A DNA stretch of 20,962 bases from Myxococcales bacterium (lineage in GTDB: Bacteria; Myxococcota; Polyangia; Polyangiales; Polyangiaceae). Under the pieces are notes generated by a model that saw nothing but the letters and a program-made list of their open reading frames with translations, had not been told where the DNA came from and made no database searches. Positions within the stretch are counted from its first letter, which is position 1. Every line of letters begins with the position of its first letter. This document shows positions 7,575-14,931 of this stretch, in pieces. The position numbers were made by a program, and so were the translations under genes. The stretch is from NCBI GenBank assembly GCA_020430865.1, contig JAGQIY010000663.1, forward strand, positions 1 to 20,962. The letters run 5' to 3'.

Positions 7575-7724
7575 AATCCTCCAATCAAGAGCAAGCCGCG
7601 TCCTGGCGTGCTTGCCGGTGTTCGCGGATTCGCTCCCGCCATACTCAGGTCCACGCTTCGGGTCGAGGCCGTTTGGCGAGTCACTGATGGCGAGCGCGTC
7701 CAGTTTGACTCAGAGAACCCCGCC

Positions 7725-7736
7725 AATCGTACGATT
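7725..7736. promoter_or_regulatory. Perfect 12-bp palindrome upstream of the lipoprotein operon
   Basis: AATCGTACGATT is a perfect palindrome in the 193-base gap between the aldolase stop (7768) and the operon start (7574). It lies about 150 bases upstream of the first ATG. It could be an operator. A minus-strand CCCGGAGTG site (CACTCCGGG at 7754) follows 17 bases later. No clear promoter boxes could be paired with it. Confidence 0.3.
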
Positions 7737-7767
7737 TCGGCTCTCTGCGGTTACACTCCGGGTCCTC

Positions 7768-9816
7768 CTAGCGAGGGAAAGCGGCAGGATTTCCGCCATC
7801 TACCGTGATGACGGTGCCGGTAGTGGCCTCTGCGGAACAAAGCCATACGAACGCTTCGGCCACGTCGCGCGCCTCCGTCTCGCGCCCCAACAGGTTCTGC
7901 CTGAAGTACGCGTCAGCCGTCAGACCACGCGCTGCTGCGCGCTGTTCGAGCACGCCTCCCCCAAACAACCCGGTGCGAACTCTGTCTGCGTTCACCGCGT
8001 TCGCTCGAATCCCCAAGCGTCCGAGGTCGATGGCGTACTGCCTCATGAGCCCGATGAGCGCCGTCTTTGCGACCGTGTAGGGACCGAACTCCGGTCCCGG
8101 AGCGAAGGCGGCTTTGGATGCGTTGAAGACCAGACACCCGCCACTGCCCTGCTCGATGAGCCAGCGTGCCGAGGCGCTGGCCACGTGCTGATGACCCATG
8201 AGATTGACCCGGAGTGATGCTTCAAGGCTCCTCTGGCCGTCTGGGTTGTGCAGCACTCCGGTTGGTGCGACCCCCGCATTGCTGATTACGTAGTCCAGCC
8301 CACCGAATGCCGAAATGCATCGCTCAATCAGTGCATCCACGTCGTTCAACGAGCACACGTCACAAGGATACGCCGCGACACGCTCCGCAAACCTGTCCCG
8401 GAGTGCCTGGGTAGCACTCTCGAGGGCCGTCTCGTCGACGTCGGAGATGAAGACGTGGCACCCTCGTGCGAGCATTACCTGGGCGGTTTCCAGTCCGATT
8501 CCACTGGCAGCTCCTGTGACGAGGGCAATGCGGCCTTGCATCGGCGCACGAGCCCCCTTGCCGAGCTTTGCTTGCTCGAGGCTCCAGTACTCGAGCTCGA
8601 AGAGGTCGCCCTCGCCCACCGGTTCGAACACGGCTTCGGTCATGATATCCAGCAACACCTGAGCGGTGTGCCCGTAGATGTCTGCGGTAATCTCGGCATC
8701 CCGGAGAGTAGTGCCAAAGCAGCAGGCTCCGAGTCCGGGGACCAACACTACCCGCGGCGCTGATGGAAGTTGTTTGAGCGGCCTACCGTTCACATGGCGA
8801 TCGAAGTAGGCCTTGTAGCGGGTCGAGTACTCTCGCACGGCGGTGTCGCACTGTGAGCGAAGCGACTTCGTGTCATGCGCTCGGAGCCATAGCGGCCACG
8901 GCTTCGTCCTGATCACGTGGTCTGGTGTGATGGGCCCTGCCGTCAGGCTCGGACCGTTGGGATTGGTGGATAGGGCGAGCGTGTGCTCATCGGCTGCCCA
9001 CGTGCTCACCATCGACCCGGAGTGTTCGCGTTGGATTGCTCCGCGAAGCGCGATCGCCACCGGGCCCCGCATGCCGAGACTCCGAAGGGGCAACGAAGCT
9101 GTGCTCGGCAAGCGTGATCGAGTCACGGCCAGTCGACGCTCCGCCCGCGACACGGCTTCAACCATTCGTTCGTAGCTCGCCCGGGCGGTGCCGTCCCAGG
9201 TGAAGATGCCGTGCTTGTCCAGTATCAAGCACCCGGCGTCTGGTAGGCCCTGCTGGTCCCGGAGTGCACGCACCGATCGTGCGAGGATGAATCCAGGCAT
9301 TACGTAGGGGAGGATCAGGGTCTCCTCTCCCCAGACTTCTCGCGCCAGTTCGCGACCTTCTGGTCGGTCGAGAATAGCGACGGCAGCGTCGGCATGGGTG
9401 TGGTCAACGAACTTCCCAGGAATCAGTGCATGAAGCAGCGCCTCGACGCTCGGGGTTGGGCTACCAGGGTCAAGCATCTGAGAGCGGAGGCCTTTCACCA
9501 TGTCGGTGTCAGACAGCTCCTCCAGGTCGCAGAGCTCGAGCAGTGCCTGCAGCCGGCAGGCTGGGAAGCCAGCAGGTTCGATTGTCGCAAGATCCCACCC
9601 GCTGCCTTTCACGAACAGGACGTCGCACTCCCCGCCAGCGATCTCACGCGCGCGCGACTTCACGCTCGTATTGCCGCCCCCGTGCAGCACAAGATCGCTG
9701 CGTCGGCCCAGCAGCTGAGACGTGTAGACCCGGGCGCCCAGCTCGGCAGGATAGCCGGCTTCCACGCAGCGCTTAGTGTAGGTGGCTTCTTCGTGTTCGT
9801 TCCACAGGGACTCCAT
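7768..9816 (-). CDS. Bifunctional aldolase / short-chain dehydrogenase
   Basis: The 682-residue protein is a fusion of two enzymes. The N-terminal class II aldolase/adducin domain (about 30-400) has the metal-binding histidines DHTHAD (His139, His141) and KHG (His202). The C-terminal short-chain dehydrogenase (about 428-682) has TGAASGIG (434-441), NAG (513-515) and YTVAK (Tyr580, Lys584). The closing NADRVRTGLF and VDGGN blocks are typical of the bifunctional aldolase/SDR family (rhamnulose-phosphate aldolase/lactaldehyde dehydrogenase type). Family length of about 680-700 fits. The likely role is cleavage of a sugar phosphate coupled to oxidation of the aldehyde product in the cytoplasm; the exact sugar is not shown. 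The ATG at 9816 was chosen because AGGA lies 8 bases upstream. The transposase frame overlaps its start by 44 bases. Four CCCGGAGTG sites lie inside. Confidence 0.9.
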   Translation of the reverse strand: MESLWNEHEEATYTKRCVEAGYPAELGARVYTSQLLGRRSDLVLHGGGNTSVKSRAREIAGGECDVLFVKGSGWDLATIEPAGFPACRLQALLELCDLEELSDTDMVKGLRSQMLDPGSPTPSVEALLHALIPGKFVDHTHADAAVAILDRPEGRELAREVWGEETLILPYVMPGFILARSVRALRDQQGLPDAGCLILDKHGIFTWDGTARASYERMVEAVSRAERRLAVTRSRLPSTASLPLRSLGMRGPVAIALRGAIQREHSGSMVSTWAADEHTLALSTNPNGPSLTAGPITPDHVIRTKPWPLWLRAHDTKSLRSQCDTAVREYSTRYKAYFDRHVNGRPLKQLPSAPRVVLVPGLGACCFGTTLRDAEITADIYGHTAQVLLDIMTEAVFEPVGEGDLFELEYWSLEQAKLGKGARAPMQGRIALVTGAASGIGLETAQVMLARGCHVFISDVDETALESATQALRDRFAERVAAYPCDVCSLNDVDALIERCISAFGGLDYVISNAGVAPTGVLHNPDGQRSLEASLRVNLMGHQHVASASARWLIEQGSGGCLVFNASKAAFAPGPEFGPYTVAKTALIGLMRQYAIDLGRLGIRANAVNADRVRTGLFGGGVLEQRAAARGLTADAYFRQNLLGRETEARDVAEAFVWLCSAEATTGTVITVDGGNPAAFPR

Positions 9817-10759
9817 CGCTGTCATCCTGCCGAACGCAGGATGGCCCGTCACATGGAATCGAACGGGACTTCGCACAAACCACGCCGAACACCCAACGCA
9901 TCTGGAACGTGCCGCTCGGGAAACACACATCCCGCTCTCCCGCGCGGAAACGTGAGAGCGCCTCGGCGTAGCGGATGCGAAACGTTCGGTAGTCGTCTCG
10001 CACCCGTTTCCGCATGCTTGCGCTCCCCCCCAGCACCGAGAACGCGGGCTTGAAGTCCGTTCGGCTCTCGGGGCTCCGCGAGCGGGACGTGTGCCGGAGC
10101 TTCAGGCACTCCTCAGGTGTGAGGAACCTGCCATCGCTTCGGGCCACCCGCCGTCGGTTCCGGCGCTCCGCACGTTCGAGGGCTGCGAGTAGTTTGCGTC
10201 TGACGCCCTGCAAATCGCCGGCGTCTGCGAGCGACGCTGGCACGGAGATTCTCAGCTCAGCGCTGGGCGGAAACCGGCCCTTCTTTGAGAACGCAGCCGG
10301 ACGCAGCTCGTTTGAGCTCAAACTGTGACCTACCCCCGACCACAACCCTGGCCATTTCGATGCCTTGGAGACACCACCGGTTTCCACGGGGTTCGCCAGT
10401 GTATAAGCGATCTTGTCGATGATTGCGCGTGCGGTGAGTAGGCGTAGCTGAAACGGTCGCTGGCCGAAGACTCCACCTTGCCACCCGTGGAGTTTCTGAA
10501 CGAGGAGGGCCACACCTCGATGAAAATCCCTGAGGAAATAGGGGCCGCGCGCCGCACGGTCTTTGTATACCAGGTGGAGATGCGAGCTCATCACACAGGC
10601 CGCATAGAGTTCGATGTCGTGCTTCTTGGCGTAGTGGGCGAGAAGGAAACGAATCCCGTCGGTGAGCCGCGGGCTGGGCTTCAGAAGGAATCGGCGTTGT
10701 ACGCAGCGCGCGGAAACGAATACGACGTCTCCCGCCTCAACGAGCCTTGGCTGGGTCAT
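9773..10759 (-). CDS. IS200/RAYT-like HUH (Y1) transposase
   Basis: The 328-residue protein begins MTQPRLVEAGD. It has a Y1-type HUH nuclease pattern: VMSSHLHLV gives the His-x-His pair (His60, His62), and YTLANP supplies the likely catalytic tyrosine (Tyr119). In the Transposase_17/RAYT family this enzyme cuts and joins single-stranded DNA at hairpin repeats. The frame is open upstream to 10990 but passes through the repeat cluster; the ATG at 10759 fits the family N-terminus (10774 is also possible, and neither has a strong ribosome binding site). Its end overlaps the aldolase start by 44 bases, so its C-terminal tail may be read-through sequence past the original stop. No terminal inverted repeats or target duplications were found, as expected for this family. 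Four CCCGGAGTG motifs sit directly upstream. Confidence 0.8.
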   Translation of the reverse strand: MTQPRLVEAGDVVFVSARCVQRRFLLKPSPRLTDGIRFLLAHYAKKHDIELYAACVMSSHLHLVYKDRAARGPYFLRDFHRGVALLVQKLHGWQGGVFGQRPFQLRLLTARAIIDKIAYTLANPVETGGVSKASKWPGLWSGVGHSLSSNELRPAAFSKKGRFPPSAELRISVPASLADAGDLQGVRRKLLAALERAERRNRRRVARSDGRFLTPEECLKLRHTSRSRSPESRTDFKPAFSVLGGSASMRKRVRDDYRTFRIRYAEALSRFRAGERDVCFPSGTFQMRWVFGVVCAKSRSIPCDGPSCVRQDDSDGVPVERTRRSHLH

Positions 10760-10867
10760 GGACGTCGCGCCCATCAAGCACCATGCCAGCGACGAACGAC
10801 GGGGAGCTGATGCCTTGCGGCCCTGGCGGCCACTGGCGTGTGGTGTCGACCTGTAGCGTGCACGAAT

Positions 10868-10995
10868 CCCGGAGTGCCAAGGCCAGCGCTCACGAACCCG
10901 GAGTGCCGGGGTCACCAGAGTGCCGGGGTCACCACCCGGAGTGCCGAAGCGAAGCTGGCGCTCACGGACCCGGAGTGCTGAGGCCACCACTCCGG
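10868..10995 (+). repeat. Cluster of CCCGGAGTGC motifs upstream of the transposase
   Basis: Exact CCCGGAGTGC copies start at 10868, 10897, 10935 and 10969. Two carry a longer shared left flank, GCGCTCACG-A/G-ACCC, about 71 bases apart. A degenerate unit (CCAGAGTGCC) lies between them. The last copy faces an inverted CACTCCGG at 10988-10995, giving a perfect 8-bp stem (10970-10977 with 10988-10995) and a 10-nt loop. The cluster occupies the gap between the stop of the TlpA-type gene (11056) and the transposase start. The rest of the 296-base gap shows nothing else. Confidence 0.9.
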
Positions 10996-11055
10996 ACGCG
11001 GCATGCTCTGATCTCGTTCAGCAGGCTGCGGAATGAGCCACGCTACGAGAGATAG

Positions 11056-11577
11056 CTACTGCAGCAGCGAGCTTACTTGGGCCCGGAGCGTCTCTTCGTC
11101 GCCGCTGTTGAACCCCACATGGACGTAACGAACGATGCCGTTGCGGTCGAGGATGTAGCTGGTCGGCATCGTCGCGGGCTCGTATTGTGCGGCGACCCGT
11201 TGCCCTTCATCCCATGCCACGGGGAAGGTCACGCCCGTCTCTGACACGAACGCTCCAATTCCGTCAGGACTCTCATCCTCACTCAATGCGATGACCACCA
11301 CCTCACCCGCGTGCTCCTTCGCGATCGCCTCGTAGGCGGGGAACGACTCCTTGCAGGGAGCGCACCAAGTGGCCCAGAAGTCCACGATCGTGACCTTCCC
11401 TCGCGACGCTGCCGGGCTCACGTTCTCGCCATGGTCATAGCGCTTGAGTTCAAACGCCGGCGCCTGAGTTCCGAGCAACGGGTGATCGGCGGAAGCGGTC
11501 TCGGCGCCAGCGCCACCCTTCGTGCAGCCATTGATGCCCGTAGCAAGTATGACCAAGAAGAACGCTTGGTATTTCAT
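11056..11577 (-). CDS. TlpA/ResA-family thioredoxin-like lipoprotein (WCAPC)
   Basis: The 173-residue protein has a short signal peptide with lipobox GINGC (Cys18). A canonical TlpA/ResA domain follows, starting LGTQAPAFEL. The redox site DFWATWCAPC gives Cys72 and Cys75, and the cis-Pro loop TMPTSYIL gives Pro138. This is the most typical of the four thioredoxin-fold genes in the window. The family reduces or rearranges disulfides on exported proteins. It has repeat clusters on both sides (10868-10995 downstream, 11611-11721 upstream). The ribosome binding site is weak (TAGG). It may be transcribed from the 182-base gap upstream, where I see no clear promoter. Confidence 0.9.
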   Translation of the reverse strand: MKYQAFFLVILATGINGCTKGGAGAETASADHPLLGTQAPAFELKRYDHGENVSPAASRGKVTIVDFWATWCAPCKESFPAYEAIAKEHAGEVVVIALSEDESPDGIGAFVSETGVTFPVAWDEGQRVAAQYEPATMPTSYILDRNGIVRYVHVGFNSGDEETLRAQVSSLLQ

Positions 11578-11610
11578 GGCGATAGCCTACAGCGAACTCA
11601 GCTCTGGTGC

Positions 11611-11721
11611 GACCCGGAGTGTTCTACTGGTCGCGACTTCGAGTGTGGCGGTCGGAGGACCCGGAGTGCGAGTATCGTGACTTCGAGTGTGCGTGGGTGG
11701 TGGTTGGAGGACCCGGAGTGT
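11611..11721 (+). repeat. Three-unit repeat, about 50-bp period, with GACCCGGAGTGT/C
   Basis: GACCCGGAGTG copies start at 11611, 11658 and 11710. Units two and three share GGAGGACCCGGAGTG, and each of the first two is followed by GACTTCGAGTGTG. The units therefore duplicated as blocks of about 47-52 bp. The array lies between the start of the TlpA-type gene (11577) and the stop of the TSP3 gene (11760). Confidence 0.85.
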
Positions 11722-11759
11722 GAGTGTCGTTCTCCGGGATCCGGAGCTGACTACTCCTA

Positions 11760-13292
11760 CTACCTCTTCTTCTTCTTCCCCTTGCTCTCCTCGACTTCAT
11801 CGGGACAGCCGTCCTCGTCCTTGTAGCCGTTCTTGGTCTCGGGCTGGTCGATGCACTCGTCCGCGTTGTCGGGAACCCCATCTCCGTCGTTGTCTGGGTC
11901 CGGGCAGCCATCGGTATCCTGGAAGCCGTCGGTGTCCTCGGGTTCGGAGGGGCATTTGTCCTTCGTGTCGGGCACGCCGTCGTTGTCCGTGTCCGGAACG
12001 TCTGGGCAGCCGTCCTCGTCCTTATAGCCGTTCTTGGTCTCTGGCTGCAGGGGACAGCGGTCCGCGTCATCCCGGATCCCGTCCTTGTCGTTGTCTTCCT
12101 CGGGACAGCCATCCGTATCCTCGAAGCCATCCGGATCTTCTGGTTCCGTGGGGCACTTGTCCTGGGCGTCAGCAATCGTGTCACCGTCGTTGTCGCCGTC
12201 CGGGCAGCCGTCCCCGTCTTCCTTGCCATCTTTGTCTTCAGGCACGGTCGGGCACTGATCGTCCTCGTCGCGGATCCCATCGCCGTCCTTGTCGCTCTTC
12301 TCCTGTATGAACATGAAGCCAAGGAATCCGCGCACCGCGGGCACGCCGATTCCCTGGATGACCCCAGTTCCGGCACCCGCAGAGATCGCAATGTGGGAGG
12401 ACAGCGGCGTCACCTGGATCCCGCCGTCCACCTCGAGGGAGTTCGTCCCATTCTTGGCGCTGAACTTCGTGCCGCCGAAGCCATCCAACACCACCCGGAG
12501 CACCGGGCTCACGCGGAATCCCCCCGCAACGCCGTAGCGGAACTCGGGTCCCAGTTCCGTTGAACCGACGCGCCCCGTGCCTCGGTAGACGGCCGCGAGA
12601 TTCCCCCCGAACGAGAACGGGCCCTCGGAGCCGTCGAAGATCCCGCGCAACCCGACCGTGGGGGTGTTGTCCCCGATGTAGTTGCCTTCGGCGGTAATAC
12701 TTCCCGTATTTACCGTGCCGAAAAGCGCAGCACCCACGACGAACGGATCCTTCAGTTCGCCGTACGCCCTGGCCTTGGCCTCGATCTCGAGGTCTCCCAT
12801 TCCGACCGCGCTCAACCCATCAGGGTCGCCGCCTCCGTTCTCGCTGATGCCCTGACCCTTCACGTACGTGACCGGCGCGCGCAGTCCCAGCTGAAGTCTG
12901 GGTATGGGGGTGAGGGTACCCATGAAGTCCGCGGTGAACAGATTCTCGACCACCTTCACATCGTCGCCCACGACCGCATTGGGCGCGTCGCAGTCCGTTT
13001 CACTGCGGCAACTGCGGACCACGAACGGCTGGTAGGCGTAGTTGGCAAATAGCCCAGCACTCCAGGCCATCTCACCTTCGACGCGGGCGCCCCGGGTGGT
13101 GAAGTAATTTCGCGGTCCAGGTGCAGGATTGAAACGCTGGATCGAGAACTCCCCATCGGTGGCCTGGGCCCTCGCGGGGCTCGAGGCGAGGGTGCTCGCG
13201 CAGACCAGCGCGCCCGCCAGGACGGCTTGCGATGTGCGTTTCACGACAACGGGGAGATGGGCGGCGGGGGGAGCTGGGAGCAGGTCACGCAT
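11760..13292 (-). CDS. Outer-membrane protein with thrombospondin type 3 calcium-binding repeats
   Basis: The 510-residue protein has a signal peptide ending near ARAQA (residue 44) and a beta-barrel-like region (about 45-330). Five Asp-rich thrombospondin type 3 units follow (about 333-498), with motifs such as DxDxDG, CPxxPED and DTDGCPD. TSP3 repeats bind calcium and often link a barrel to a peptidoglycan-binding OmpA domain. Here no OmpA domain follows; the protein stops after a basic KGKKKKR tail. The unit ETKNGYKDEDGCPD occurs twice. ATG at 13292 is used, but GTG at 13244 would give a more standard signal peptide (KRTSQAVLAG). A -10-like TAGAAT lies just upstream. Probably a surface or envelope-spanning structural protein. 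Confidence 0.82.
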   Translation of the reverse strand: MRDLLPAPPAAHLPVVVKRTSQAVLAGALVCASTLASSPARAQATDGEFSIQRFNPAPGPRNYFTTRGARVEGEMAWSAGLFANYAYQPFVVRSCRSETDCDAPNAVVGDDVKVVENLFTADFMGTLTPIPRLQLGLRAPVTYVKGQGISENGGGDPDGLSAVGMGDLEIEAKARAYGELKDPFVVGAALFGTVNTGSITAEGNYIGDNTPTVGLRGIFDGSEGPFSFGGNLAAVYRGTGRVGSTELGPEFRYGVAGGFRVSPVLRVVLDGFGGTKFSAKNGTNSLEVDGGIQVTPLSSHIAISAGAGTGVIQGIGVPAVRGFLGFMFIQEKSDKDGDGIRDEDDQCPTVPEDKDGKEDGDGCPDGDNDGDTIADAQDKCPTEPEDPDGFEDTDGCPEEDNDKDGIRDDADRCPLQPETKNGYKDEDGCPDVPDTDNDGVPDTKDKCPSEPEDTDGFQDTDGCPDPDNDGDGVPDNADECIDQPETKNGYKDEDGCPDEVEESKGKKKKR

Positions 13293-13316
13293 GTTCTCGG
13301 GATTCCGGCCAGAGGA

Positions 13317-13381
13317 TATGATTCTAGTTAGAGACTAGGCTAGGCCAGTCCTCCATCGACTAGCAACGCTCTTCTGCGTTG
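13317..13381. promoter_or_regulatory. Divergent promoter region with overlapping -10 boxes and two hairpins
   Basis: TATGAT on the plus strand (13317-13322) and TAGAAT on the minus strand (13326-13321) overlap and point to the kinase and the TSP3 gene respectively. Neither has a strong -35 box. CTAGT/ACTAG (13324-13328 with 13334-13338) and CAACGC/GCGTTG (13364-13369 with 13376-13381) are perfect short inverted repeats. This suggests mutually exclusive or co-regulated divergent transcription, but the evidence is only box-like sequence. Confidence 0.3.
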
Positions 13382-13477
13382 ATTCGACCCCACGCTCATC
13401 TCGCTCGCTTCAGTAGCTCCCGCCCTGGGGCTTGGGCAGGCTACTCGCGAGGGCATCAACCCGTTATCGTACGAGGC

Positions 13478-14725
13478 GTGGCGGTCTGCGCGCGGTGCCG
13501 GAGTGTGGTGGATGGCAACGGCCAGTTCTGCCCACACTGTGGTCTCGCGCTGACGAAGCCTGACACCTCAGGCAGGATCTCGAACGGCACCGAGCTGGAT
13601 CTTGGTTGGGCGAAGGTCATCGTGGGTGATCGCCTCGGCGAGGGAGGGATGGGTGTCGTCCACCGCGGCTGGCTCTACTACAACCCAGAGGGACCCCAGG
13701 GTGGTTCTCACCCCCATCCGGTCGCGGTCAAGGCACTGCACCCGATGCTCCGCGGCAGAGATCGTCCGCGGCAGCTTTTCCTCGGGGAGGCGTTGGCACT
13801 GGAGCGCCTGAACCACCCAAACATCGTCCACTTCTTTGGCTTGGTCGATGATGGACAGCAGCTCGCGATCGTGATCGAGCTGGTCGAAGGACAAGCGTTG
13901 AGCGAGATCATCGCGCGCCGAGCTGGCCGGGAGCGTTCGTCACGGCTCCCCTGTCTGCCATTCGCGCGCGCGTGGCACTATTTCTCGCAGCTGCTGGGAG
14001 CCCTGGCGAGCATCCACGCGATGGGCATCATCCATCGCGACGTCAAGCCAGCCAACGTCTTGATCCGGCGGGACGGCATGGTGAAGCTGACTGACTTTGG
14101 GATTGCCCGGGTGCCAGCAGACCAGGCGCGCAAGACCGGCGGGATGGCGCCAGGCACCGGGGCGTACATGTCGCCGGAGCAGGTGACCGCCGGTGACATC
14201 GACGCGCGCAGCGACCTCTACAGCGCGGCCATCGTGCTCTACGAAATGCTGACGGGGACCACACCGTTCGACCGTCCTGAGCGAAACGAGATCATGATCC
14301 GCACGGCTCAGCTGGATGAGATCCCCGCACCTGTCAGCCACCACGTGACTTCCGCACCTCCAGTACTCGACGTGCTCATGGCTCGCGCTTTGGCGAAGGA
14401 CAAGGCGCTGCGCTTCCCATCCGCGATCGAACTCGGCGAAGCGTTTCGTGCCGCCCTCAGCCTGGAAACGGCCGGCTGGGAGGTTCAGCAAGACTTCGCG
14501 CGTCACGCGCGTGCCCTGAGTAAGCAGCTCGAAGCGACACCCGAGCAGCGACCCTCGAAGGCAGCTTCCCCGGACGTCAAAGAAGCTGGTGAATCCCGCG
14601 GAGGTATGGGGACTCAGCGACTCCCCCAGATCGCATCCGACCAGAGCGACCAATTGCGAACCGCCATGTTCGCCGCTTACGGCACCCCGGAGGGGCGGGG
14701 GGAAGAGCCCCCGCTGGAGTCGTGA
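13478..14725 (+). CDS. Ser/Thr protein kinase with N-terminal zinc ribbon
   Basis: Numbered from the GTG at 13478 (415 residues), a zinc ribbon CARC...CPHC (Cys4, 7, 18, 21) leads a complete PknB-type kinase domain. The Gly loop is GEGGMG (54-59) and the ATP lysine is VAVK (Lys85). Catalytic HRDVKPAN gives Asp188, with DFG near 206 and SPE near 232. There is no membrane segment, so it is cytoplasmic. The C-terminal 80 residues are Ser/Glu-rich and unstructured-looking. No ATG is available; TTG at 13379 is the only longer alternative and lacks any ribosome site. The GTG has GAGG too close for a good signal, so the start is uncertain. It is divergent from the TSP3 protein gene. Substrates are not shown. 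Confidence 0.88.
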   Translation: MAVCARCRSVVDGNGQFCPHCGLALTKPDTSGRISNGTELDLGWAKVIVGDRLGEGGMGVVHRGWLYYNPEGPQGGSHPHPVAVKALHPMLRGRDRPRQLFLGEALALERLNHPNIVHFFGLVDDGQQLAIVIELVEGQALSEIIARRAGRERSSRLPCLPFARAWHYFSQLLGALASIHAMGIIHRDVKPANVLIRRDGMVKLTDFGIARVPADQARKTGGMAPGTGAYMSPEQVTAGDIDARSDLYSAAIVLYEMLTGTTPFDRPERNEIMIRTAQLDEIPAPVSHHVTSAPPVLDVLMARALAKDKALRFPSAIELGEAFRAALSLETAGWEVQQDFARHARALSKQLEATPEQRPSKAASPDVKEAGESRGGMGTQRLPQIASDQSDQLRTAMFAAYGTPEGRGEEPPLES

Positions 14726-14731
14726 GAGACC

Positions 14732-14852
14732 GACCCGGAGTGCATGCTGCGGTGGTGCATTGCGGGCGTCCCGCTCGAGATCCGGCGTGGGCTTTCAGGG
14801 GCCTCGTCGCCGCCCCGCCCGAAAGCCTTGGCGCAAAGGAGACCCGGAGTGT
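14732..14852 (+). repeat. Two GACCCGGAGTGC/T sites flanking a hairpin
   Basis: Exact sites at 14732-14743 and 14841-14852 lie in the 206-base gap between the kinase stop and the porin gene, one on each side of the hairpin at 14790-14827. Confidence 0.85.
14790..14827 (+). terminator. Hairpin downstream of the kinase gene
   Basis: GGCTTTC (14790-14796) pairs with GAAAGCC (14821-14827), and GGGGC (14798-14802) with GCCCC (14812-14816), separated by a small internal loop. There is no T-run. It is placed to end kinase transcription before the promoter at 14869. Confidence 0.4.
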
Positions 14853-14868
14853 TCGTGTGCGGGATGCG

Positions 14869-14898
14869 TTGACACTCTGAGACTGTGCGTGCGATAGC
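14869..14898 (+). promoter_or_regulatory. Candidate sigma-70-type promoter for the TIGR04551-like gene
   Basis: A perfect TTGACA (14869-14874) is followed after 18 bases by GATAGC (14893-14898), a weak -10. Transcription would begin near 14905, about 27 bases before the ATG at 14932, with GGAG at 14918-14921. A CCCGGAGTG site lies 17 bases upstream of the -35 box. Confidence 0.45.
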
Positions 14899-14931
14899 CA
14901 GCTCCACCTTTTTTCCTGGAGATCCGCGTTG

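Noticed and set aside
10760..10990. Longer transposase start at 10990
   Set aside because: The extension is translated repeat sequence (ALRVRER-type runs from the motif cluster) and is absent from what I know of the family N-terminus.
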